DNA from: Sedimentisphaerales bacterium
GTDB lineage: Bacteria; Planctomycetota; Phycisphaerae; Sedimentisphaerales; SG8-4
DNA: 5,787 nucleotides
Direction: 5' to 3'
NCBI GenBank assembly: GCA_016932895.1
Contig: JAFGCA010000592.1
Location: 1-5,787, forward strand
Part shown: piece by piece, positions 1 to 5,713 of the stretch
Numbering within the stretch: the first letter of the stretch is position 1
How the letters are laid out: each line of letters opens with the position of its first letter
Notes under the pieces: generated by a model
Seen by the model: the letters and a program-made list of their open reading frames with translations, nothing else
The model's database searches: none
What the model was told of the DNA's origin: nothing
Translations under genes and position numbers: made by a program

Positions 1-953
<953 letters not shown>

Positions 954-967
954 ATTATCGCTTTCCT

Positions 968-989
968 CACCCTCGCCGAAGCGAAGGTG
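968..989 (-). other. UUCG-tetraloop hairpin just upstream of the 16S 5' end
   Basis: In the minus-strand RNA, CACCUUCGC pairs with GCGAGGGUG over nine base pairs, including one G-U, closed by a C(UUCG)G tetraloop, an exceptionally stable loop type. It ends about 15 nt before the predicted 16S 5' end, so it may shape or bound the processing site. The structure is seen directly; the role is inferred. Confidence 0.6.
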
Positions 990-1046
990 TGAAATCCGAT
1001 AGACGAAGGCCTACATCCATAGCGCTCGTAAGGATGCAGGCGTGGC

Positions 1047-1065
1047 CCGGACCTGGCCGGTCCGG
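1047..1065 (-). other. Leader hairpin (7-bp perfect stem)
   Basis: CCGGACC and GGTCCGG are perfect inverted copies separated by five bases. The hairpin lies in the 16S leader between boxA and the mature 16S. No T tract follows on the minus strand, so it is not an intrinsic terminator. It is probably part of the folded precursor. Confidence 0.5.
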
Positions 1066-1140
1066 ACCATCACACCCATTTGCCGCCGCCCCGGTGCTGT
1101 GGCTCCGAGGCCGCACGGCATTCACCCCCGCCCGGTTGAG

Positions 1141-1154
1141 CGCCCGGACGGGCG
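1141..1154 (-). other. Leader hairpin (6-bp GC stem)
   Basis: CGCCCG and CGGGCG are perfect inverted copies with a two-base centre, located 34 nt downstream of boxA in the rRNA leader. In RNA the loop would have to open to at least four bases. It is a structural element of the leader with no assigned role. Confidence 0.35.
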
Positions 1155-1187
1155 GTGTCACATCCTCACGACGAACAACCTGTTCAC

Positions 1188-1200
1188 TTGTCAAAGAGCC
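1188..1200 (-). promoter_or_regulatory. boxA antitermination motif of the rRNA leader
   Basis: The minus strand reads GGCTCTTTGACAA, differing at two positions from the E. coli rRNA boxA TGCTCTTTAACAA. In the transcript this element is bound by NusB-NusE (S10) and assembles the antitermination complex that lets RNA polymerase pass Rho sites in the untranslated rRNA operon. Its position directly after a boxB-like hairpin and shortly after P2 is the canonical layout. Identification rests on motif match plus context. Confidence 0.85.
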
Positions 1201-1224
1201 GCTCTCGGCACAAGGCCGCAGAGC
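1201..1224 (-). promoter_or_regulatory. boxB-like hairpin of the rRNA leader
   Basis: The minus-strand RNA forms GCUCU/AGAGC, a one-base G bulge, then CGGC/GCCG, with a five-base loop CUUGU. That gives nine base pairs directly abutting boxA. An alternative five-pair stem AAGGC/GCCTT (1212-1227) overlaps it. A hairpin immediately 5' of boxA is standard in rRNA antitermination leaders. The pairing is seen; the function follows from position. Confidence 0.7.
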
Positions 1225-1230
1225 CTTACA

Positions 1231-1258
1231 CTTGTACCGCAAATAACCGGTGTGTCAA
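1231..1258 (-). promoter_or_regulatory. rRNA promoter P2
   Basis: On the minus strand there is a perfect sigma-70 -35 hexamer TTGACA (1253-1258), a 16-nt spacer, and a -10 TACAAG (1231-1236; four of six consensus bases). A run of eight T (1263-1270) lies a few bases upstream of the -35, where a proximal UP-element subsite would bind the polymerase alpha subunit. Predicted initiation is near 1224-1226, at the base of the boxB-like hairpin. The perfect -35, the UP-like tract and the adjoining boxB/boxA make this convincing despite the weaker -10. Confidence 0.7.
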
Positions 1259-1262
1259 CACC

Positions 1263-1308
1263 AAAAAAAACGGTCTTTGCGGATTTCGCTCGCGTCGAGC
1301 GAAAAAAA
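1263..1308 (-). other. Perfect hairpin flanked by two poly-U tracts between P1 and P2
   Basis: An 8-bp perfect inverted repeat TTTCGCTC/GAGCGAAA with a five-base loop occupies 1284-1304. On the minus-strand RNA a U7 run (complement of 1302-1308) enters the 5' arm of the stem, and a U8 run (complement of 1263-1270) begins 13 nt after it. The U8 run is too far from the stem for a textbook intrinsic terminator. The arrangement could pause or attenuate P1 transcripts, or the T runs may simply serve P2 as an UP element. Confidence 0.45.
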
Positions 1309-1452
1309 CAGCCGACGAGTCGCCGGTTTGCCTGCGTTCCGGATCGCGCCCGGTGGCCGATCGATACCGCCGTTACCTTCACAGCGGCCACGCAGCAACC
1401 GATTGTCACGTCGACCTCAGTGCGGGCCCGCCACCGGACCCGACAAATTGAA

Positions 1453-1480
1453 TTTATACCACGGTTTGGGCGGGTGTCAA
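1453..1480 (-). promoter_or_regulatory. rRNA promoter P1
   Basis: The minus strand carries TTGACA (1475-1480), a 16-nt spacer and TATAAA (1453-1458). These are a perfect -35 and a five-of-six -10 inside otherwise GC-rich DNA. Predicted initiation is near 1446. It points at the 16S gene about 490 nt downstream, and no other gene lies between. Tandem P1/P2 promoters are common for rRNA operons. No AT-rich UP element is evident directly upstream of this -35. Confidence 0.85.
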
Positions 1481-2135
1481 GCCGGTTTCCGGACCAAGGC
1501 AAACCGCTTGAAAAGAGACACACGATTTCTCCATAAACCGATTTGCAACAGCGTGTTACAGATGTCGCACGAACGCCGCCGGAGTTGCGACGCTTCCGGG
1601 ACGGCTTCGCCGCCCCGGCCGGCTGCGTCCCCACAGGGCCAGGGGACGTCGACCCCGCAATGGACGCGACCCCCGCTCGGCGGACGCTCACGCTGCCGGC
1701 ACGGCCGAGGGGGGACGGTGGAACCTGGGGAGGCGTGGCGAGGCCGGCTTCCCGCGAATCGCTTTGCGTGCGGCATTCTTGTGTTCAGATGGAAGTGGCG
1801 GCGCGAGAGGCCGTACCGTTCGGCCACTGCGAAGACATCGAATAATGCAACTCGCGTGCACTGGTTGACCTCGCGTGCGAGGCGCTGGACGAGCGTTTGT
1901 CGGACGGGTTCGCGTGGGGCTTTTCCGAAACGCGTGCATCGCGCGCGAGCGGCGGGGCTGCTTGCGGTTTCGTTGTGCTGCGGAAGTGTGTGCTTCGTCA
2001 TGGCGGTCGAGGACCTCCTCTATGGGAGAAACATGGCGGGTGGGCGCGGAAGGAATTGCGAATGGCGAACGAATGTCCACTGGCAAATGTCCAATGGCCA
2101 ATGGCGAAGGGCGGTCGAGTCGTGGATGGCGGAAG
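1481..2135. other. Gene-free GC-rich spacer upstream of the rRNA promoters
   Basis: I see no convincing gene here. Several long open frames exist on both strands, but they overlap one another, are rich in Arg and Pro, and show no recognisable domain, as expected by chance at this base composition. One minus frame (1477-2001) starts at an ATG 12 nt after AGGAGG, but it runs into P1 and resembles nothing I know. A 6-bp inverted repeat GTCCCC/GGGGAC lies at 1627-1647. GAATTGC and GAATGGC at 2053-2066 are an outlying copy of the heptamer repeat at 2136-2170. Confidence 0.55.
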
Positions 2136-2170
2136 GAATTGCGAATCGCGAATTACGAATTGCGAGTTCC
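2136..2170. repeat. Heptanucleotide tandem repeat (GAATTGC)n
   Basis: Five contiguous 7-bp units are visible: GAATTGC, GAATCGC, GAATTAC, GAATTGC, GAGTTCC. The 16-bp string GGAAGGAATTGCGAAT leading into the array (2131-2146) also occurs exactly at 2048-2063, 83 bp away, with a further partial unit after it. A 7-bp period breaks any reading frame, which argues that this stretch is non-coding. It resembles the short tandem heptamer repeats found in intergenic DNA of several large bacterial genomes. Confidence 0.8.
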
Positions 2171-2387
2171 GCATGCAAGGGAAGGAATCGTTGACTGCCA
2201 ACCGGGTGTTCGCTTGGCAGCGTGGGGTGCATGAGCACCCATGATTATGCGTGAGTATGCGGCAGGAAACGGGTTGCCCAGTTTGCCTGGGTGGCCGGTC
2301 TTGCCCGAAATTTCGTGGCTAAAAGGTGAAATGTCGGGGTTTGGAGGGCAGATGCTCGGGCAAGAAGTCAAAAGAAGGAAGGAAAGC
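2171..2387. other. Gene-free stretch with small inverted repeats
   Basis: No gene is supported here. Perfect inverted repeats are CTGCCAA/TTGGCAG (2195-2201 and 2214-2220, loop 12), GGGTGC/GCACCC (2225-2240, loop 4) and CCCAG/CTGGG (near 2268-2282, loop 5). None is followed by a T tract on either strand, so none looks like an intrinsic terminator. Confidence 0.4.
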
Positions 2388-2419
2388 AGGCACGAAGGCA
2401 CGTAGGCACGCAGGCACGA
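2388..2419. repeat. 8-bp tandem repeat AGGCACGN, four copies
   Basis: Four head-to-tail units AGGCACGA, AGGCACGT, AGGCACGC and AGGCACGA differ only at the last base. The array sits in a purine-rich stretch of the plus strand (about 2361-2545). The 8-bp period is incompatible with conserved coding, so this is an intergenic microsatellite. Confidence 0.85.
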
Positions 2420-2524
2420 GGTGGAATAGGAAAGATGCGCGGAGTTGGGAAGCTTTGGGTGTTCGCTGCTGGGGGTGGGGGAAGCGAACGGGAGGCGAGG
2501 AAACGCTAAAACTGGGAAACGCAG

Positions 2525-2553
2525 AAACAAAAAGGAATCCCGACTGGTCGGGA
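2525..2553 (-). terminator. Probable intrinsic terminator of the SIR2-TPR gene
   Basis: On the minus strand the perfect 7-bp inverted repeat TCCCGAC/GTCGGGA (2538-2553, two-base centre) is followed by the T-rich run TTCCTTTTTGTTTC. The first T-run is interrupted by CC and the RNA loop must open beyond two bases, so efficiency is uncertain. It lies about 140 nt beyond the stop of the SIR2-TPR gene and is the only hairpin-plus-T structure between that gene and the rRNA promoters. Confidence 0.6.
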
Positions 2554-2694
2554 CGGCGCGGGCGGGACAGGCTCCGGGGAGGACGCCCGCGGCGTCTTGC
2601 GACGACTGCGGGGCGAGCGAGGCAGTGAGGCGGCGGGAAGAAGCGAAACTTGGCGCGCGCCCGTTTCGACTCTCCTGATTCCCTGCTTCCTTCC

Positions 2695-4746
2695 TTAAGG
2701 CCAGGGCTCGGCGAGATCGATCGGCGTAACCACCTGCCATTCGCGCATTTCATTCAACGCGGACATCGCGTTTTCATCGAGAATCGCGTCGGCAATCGCG
2801 CGATACAACCTCTGTGCGGCCGGCGCCATGCGCTCGGCAGTGGCGGCGAGGACCGCGTCGAACGACCAGGTGCCTCGTTCGAAGCCTGCGCCCAGGAGCG
2901 TGCGCAGTCGTCCCAGGGCTGCGCGGTCGTCACGACCGGTGACCTGCTGAATCAATCCGCGATACAGCGCAATCTCCGCGCCCGTCTGTGAACGTGTCTC
3001 TTGCAGCAGGGTCCACGCCCGCTTGGCCATTGTCTCCGCCTCGTCCAGCTTTCCCCGAGCAAGCAGCAACGACGCAAAGTTGGCGGTGATGTCTGCGCTT
3101 TCGGAGTCAAGTTCGAGGGCGCGGCGGAACAGGCGCTCCGCCTCGTCGTGGTCCTTCCGCACGTCCGTCATGAAACGGGCGAGATTACCGGTGTTGTTCG
3201 CCTCCTTTGGATCGAGTTCGAGGGCGCGGCGGAACAGGCGCTCCGCCTCATCGTGGTCCTTGCGCACGTCCGTCATGAAAATGGCGAAATTACCGGTGTT
3301 GCCCGCATTCTCGGGATCGAGTTCGAGGGTGCGGCGGAACAGGCGCTCCGCCTCGTCGTGGTCCTTCCGCACGTCCGTCATGAAAATGGCGAAATTACCA
3401 GTGATGGTCGCATGCTTTGGATCGAGTTCGAGGGCGCGGCGGTACAGGCGCTCCGCCTCGTCGTGGTTCTCGCGCACGTCCGTCATGAAATTGGCGAAAT
3501 TGCCCAGAAGAGGCGCGATGTCTGGGAACTGCTTCTCGGCCTGCCGGTAAATGCGTTCCCCCTCCTCCGAGTCTTTTGCCCGTCTGGCCGCAAGATGCCA
3601 CGTCCACCAGCCCTTCTTCTTCTCGGATGCGGCCTTGAGCGCTTCGAGGTGTTCAACGGCGGCATCACGGCGCGGGGTGGAAGCCCCTGCAACTTCCTTC
3701 GTCAGATTCGTCTGTATCTTCTCGACGCTCTCACGATACCGCTGCGCTCGTTCCTTTGCACGCTTCTCGATTGCATCCGCCTGCAACTCGTAACCAAGGC
3801 GATCGTTGAGTCCGAGCATGAATTCATCGAATCCGGTGATCGGCACGATGGCGCCGCGGTGCTTCGCAACCAGGTTCAGAATCCGACGGTTCGGCATGGC
3901 GTCGGCCTCACGGTAGCACCAGAAGATTCCGCCGGGCAGGTCTCCGCCCTTGAGGCTATCAAGGAATCCCATCAGGCTGCCGTCGTTACCGCCGTAGCCG
4001 AGCACGATGGGGACATAGTTCGTCAGGATCGCGCGAAGCGCGCCGGCCCAATTCTGGTGGAGCGAGGTGGTCTCCCTCGTGCCGCTTTGCGGCGCGAACA
4101 ACAGGTCGCGATGCACTTTGGCGATCAGCGGTCGACGAGGGCTCAGAGTGGCGAACGCCGTCAGCGACTCGTGCCCGCACACGAGCGGAAACGTCTTTGT
4201 AAAGATCGAGATCGCATCGGCTACCAGGTTATCGAAGTTCGTTGTAATCACGACTTTGTGTCGCGTACCGTCGAGGATCAGCGCGAGGATGGAGTAGCCG
4301 AGGTTCGGTTCCGCGCTCTTCATCTCGTTTTCCAGATACGCGTATCCCTCATCGGGACGATTGCCGAACCTCACATCGTACACCTGGGGGTAGAAGCTGG
4401 CTGCCTGTGCGTAGTCGAACCCCTTGATTCGGAGTTCCTTGGCGGTCGCCCATTCCGCGAGCGGGGGGCCATTCTCACCCACGCGCTGCCGTTGCAGTTC
4501 CACCAGCCAGCGTTCCACGAGTTCCCCGCCCGTGCGAATGTTCGAGCTCTTCGACGCGCCAGCCCCCAGCAGAAAGCAGAAGGCGAGATTGCGCTGCTGT
4601 TCGTGCACTCGCTGAAAGTGATCCAGGAGGCCCGTGGCGGTCCATTGCTGGGGCTCCTGGTCGGCTGCCTTCGACGTGTCGTCCGCCGTGTCAGGCTTTC
4701 TGCGGGGCGGCTTTACGCTTTTCCGCTTCCTCGGCATAGGAGTCAT
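2695..4746 (-). CDS. SIR2-like domain protein with C-terminal tetratricopeptide repeats
   Basis: This encodes a predicted cytosolic protein of 683 residues counted from the ATG at 4746. Residues 4-18 form a Lys/Arg-rich tail. Residues 50-320 form a SIR2-like domain, with nucleotide-loop FLLGAGAS (58-65), ITTNFD (167-172, matching the sirtuin TQNxD position), the presumed catalytic His in AKVHRD (209-214, H212), GYGGNDGSL (250-258), and the family's closing ITGFDEFM (303-310). A charged helical linker (about 322-400) leads to TPRs with an exact 35-residue period (Gly/Ala-Asn at 415, 450, 485, 520, 555) and a C-terminal helical region without transmembrane segments. SIR2-like domains of this type in bacteria hydrolyse NAD+ in abortive anti-phage systems. 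Here NADase activity and a sensor role for the TPRs are inferred. No Shine-Dalgarno is evident. Alternative starts are TTG 4773 (inside a TTGACA) and ATG 4737. It stands alone, with no visible partner gene. A long antisense frame is a compositional shadow. Confidence 0.92.
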   Translation of the reverse strand: MTPMPRKRKSVKPPRRKPDTADDTSKAADQEPQQWTATGLLDHFQRVHEQQRNLAFCFLLGAGASKSSNIRTGGELVERWLVELQRQRVGENGPPLAEWATAKELRIKGFDYAQAASFYPQVYDVRFGNRPDEGYAYLENEMKSAEPNLGYSILALILDGTRHKVVITTNFDNLVADAISIFTKTFPLVCGHESLTAFATLSPRRPLIAKVHRDLLFAPQSGTRETTSLHQNWAGALRAILTNYVPIVLGYGGNDGSLMGFLDSLKGGDLPGGIFWCYREADAMPNRRILNLVAKHRGAIVPITGFDEFMLGLNDRLGYELQADAIEKRAKERAQRYRESVEKIQTNLTKEVAGASTPRRDAAVEHLEALKAASEKKKGWWTWHLAARRAKDSEEGERIYRQAEKQFPDIAPLLGNFANFMTDVRENHDEAERLYRRALELDPKHATITGNFAIFMTDVRKDHDEAERLFRRTLELDPENAGNTGNFAIFMTDVRKDHDEAERLFRRALELDPKEANNTGNLARFMTDVRKDHDEAERLFRRALELDSESADITANFASLLLARGKLDEAETMAKRAWTLLQETRSQTGAEIALYRGLIQQVTGRDDRAALGRLRTLLGAGFERGTWSFDAVLAATAERMAPAAQRLYRAIADAILDENAMSALNEMREWQVVTPIDLAEPWP
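3112..3531 (-). repeat. Four tandem 105-bp units encoding 35-residue TPRs
   Basis: The units 3112-3216, 3217-3321, 3322-3426 and 3427-3531 each begin with TTCGAGGG on the plus strand and encode one TPR of the SIR2-like protein. Compared by eye, neighbouring units among the first three differ at roughly ten of 105 positions. Most differences fall in the last third, which encodes the inter-repeat loop (PKHATIT, PENAGNT, PKEANNT). The 60-base core encoding FMTDVRKDHDEAERLFRRAL is nearly invariant. This indicates recent duplication or ongoing homogenisation inside the gene. Confidence 0.9.
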
Positions 4747-4773
4747 CGTTGCTGGTACGGCGAGTGCTGTCAA
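4745..4773 (-). promoter_or_regulatory. Possible promoter overlapping the SIR2-TPR start
   Basis: On the minus strand a perfect TTGACA (4768-4773) is followed after exactly 17 nt by AACGAT (4745-4750), which matches the -10 consensus at only three positions. If used, transcription would begin at about the second ATG (4737), giving a leaderless mRNA and a 680-residue protein. The perfect -35 also argues against the TTG at 4773 being the start codon. The weak -10 keeps confidence low. Confidence 0.25.
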
Positions 4774-5173
4774 GCCCCGCAGGGTGCAGGAACCGGGTCA
4801 GATTTCACAAGTTCGGCTGTGCGTGCATCAAGGCCCGACGGCGGCTTTTGCGGCTCCTTGGCCACCCGGTGGAATGCATCAGAGATACGCCGCATACGGA
4901 TTCCAGTTGGGCATTCCGGCTGATGGATCAGTGGTGCGTGCCAGACCGGAGATCGGTTATTTTGCGATCAAGCGGGGAGGGGGCGGCCCAGGAGTGCCAT
5001 AGCGTGTCGCCCCGATGGGGCCTGTCTTCTTGTGGCTGACGCAAGTCTCCAGACGCTGACACGCCGGGACCTGCGGAGACCAGCCGGTCTCGGTTCCCCC
5101 TGTGGGGTTGGGTGTGAAACTGCTTCTTTTGAGCAGTGGCCTGAGCGTCAATGTTATGATTCGCCAGGGCGAG
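4774..5173. other. Gene-free spacer with several inverted repeats
   Basis: I find no gene between the SIR2-TPR start and the TPR remnant. Inverted repeats cluster at 5009-5091. GCCCC/GGGGC with a three-base centre is at 5009-5021. GAGACC/GGTCTC with loop AGCC is at 5076-5091. GTCTCC (5045-5050) can pair instead with GGAGAC (5075-5080), so the last two structures compete for the same arm. No T tract follows any of them on either strand. The stretch could be a dispersed intergenic repeat of the host or the 3' region of the TPR gene. Confidence 0.45.
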
Positions 5174-5713
5174 TTATTGCTTTCCCTGGCGGATGGCCGC
5201 GGCGCGTTCTTCGAGTTTCTGCGCCTCGGTTTCCCGCTGAGTAGCTCGAAGCAACAGCGCGTAGTTCTCCAACGTCGTCGCCACATCGGGATGGTCGGGG
5301 CCGAGGGCCTTCTCCTGGATCGCCAGCGACCGCTTGTATAGCGGCTCGGCTTGGTCGTATTTGCCCTGGGTGCGGTACAACTCGGCCAGGTTGTTCAGGC
5401 TGGTCGCCACGCTGGGATGGTCCGGGCCGAGGGCGTTCTCCCAGATCGCCAGCGACCGCTCGCAGAGCGGCTCGGCTTGGTCGTACTTGCCCTGCGTGTG
5501 GTAGATCGCGGCCAGATTGTTCAGGCTGGTCGCCACGCTAGGGTGATCGGGGCCGAGGGCCTTCTCCAAGATCGCAAGCGACCGTTTGAAGACCGGCTCG
5601 GCCTGGTCGTACTTGCCTTGGGCACTGTACAGCTCGGCCAGGTTGTTCAGGCTGAGGGCCACGTCGGGATGGTCCGGGCCGAGGGCCTTCTCCCAGATCG
5701 CTAGTGTAGTCTT
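5174..5713 (-). pseudogene. Kinesin-light-chain-type TPR protein, 5'-truncated remnant
   Basis: An open frame of 179 codons encodes kinesin-light-chain-like TPRs with an exact 42-residue period. Three full repeats share the pattern NNLAxxYxxQGKYDQAEP, then a hydrophobic helix, then ALGPDHP. A degenerate final repeat (TLENYALLLRATQRETEAQKLEERAAAIR) forms a typical C-terminal cap, so the C terminus is intact. The 5' end is not. Homology starts in mid-repeat at LAIWEKALGPDHP, two or three codons after an in-frame TGA (5714-5716), and the first possible start is a GTG at 5662 inside the repeat. In full-length relatives such arrays usually follow a signalling or effector domain, which is missing here. 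A 162-residue product from the GTG is possible but would begin inside a TPR. These repeats are of a different class from those of the neighbouring SIR2 protein. The TPR assignment is firm; inactivity is inferred. Confidence 0.75.
5280..5713 (-). repeat. Tandem 126-bp units encoding 42-residue TPRs
   Basis: The units 5280-5405, 5406-5531 and 5532-5657 are followed by a partial unit 5658-5713. Each starts with GCCAC on the plus strand, and by hand comparison they are roughly 85-90% identical. They encode the kinesin-light-chain-type TPRs. The array stops in mid-unit at the junction with the upstream gene's stop codon. Confidence 0.9.

Larger units (their letters stand above)
954..1446 (-). promoter_or_regulatory. 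16S rRNA leader (transcribed spacer from P1 to 16S)
   Basis: This is the predicted transcribed leader of the rRNA operon, about 490 nt from the P1 start and about 270 nt from the P2 start. It contains, in transcription order, two poly-U tracts flanking a perfect hairpin (1263-1308), promoter P2 (1231-1258), a boxB-like hairpin (1201-1224), boxA (1188-1200), hairpins at 1141-1154 and 1047-1065, and a UUCG-capped hairpin at 968-989. No protein gene is plausible here. The boundaries are inferred from promoter position and the 16S start. The processing stem that pairs leader with 16S trailer cannot be checked because the 3' half of the gene is outside the window. Confidence 0.75.

Noticed and set aside
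1284..1308. Plus-strand hairpin followed by A7 as a terminator
   Set aside because: A terminator needs T, not A, after the stem on the transcribed sense strand, and no plus-strand gene ends here.
1477..2001. A 174-codon minus-strand frame with AGGAGG upstream of its ATG
   Set aside because: The AGGAGG is 12 nt from the ATG, the product has no recognisable domain and becomes Arg/Pro-rich, and the frame runs into the rRNA P1 -35 element.
2582..2596. GACGCC/GGCGTC inverted repeat as terminator of the SIR2-TPR gene
   Set aside because: No T-rich run follows it on the minus strand. The hairpin at 2538-2553 with its T tract is the better candidate.
2153..2753. Overlapping minus-strand frames of 195 and 144 codons downstream of the SIR2-TPR gene
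   Set aside because: They cross the 7-bp and 8-bp tandem repeats and the putative terminator, and consist of Ser/Pro-rich, low-complexity sequence.
3112..3531. Regularly spaced repeats that could suggest a CRISPR array
   Set aside because: The 105-bp period has no unique spacers and is fully explained by in-frame TPR codons. The 126-bp series at 5280-5713 is rejected for the same reason.
4771..4773. TTG at 4773 as the start of the SIR2-TPR gene
   Set aside because: It lies inside a perfect TTGACA -35 hexamer, has no ribosome binding site, and two ATG codons follow within 13 codons.
3001..4923. A 640-codon plus-strand open frame antisense to the SIR2-TPR gene
   Set aside because: Its sequence is the complement of TPR and SIR2 codons, with repeated low-information segments and no domain. 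The minus strand carries all family motifs. GC-rich codon use explains the lack of antisense stops.
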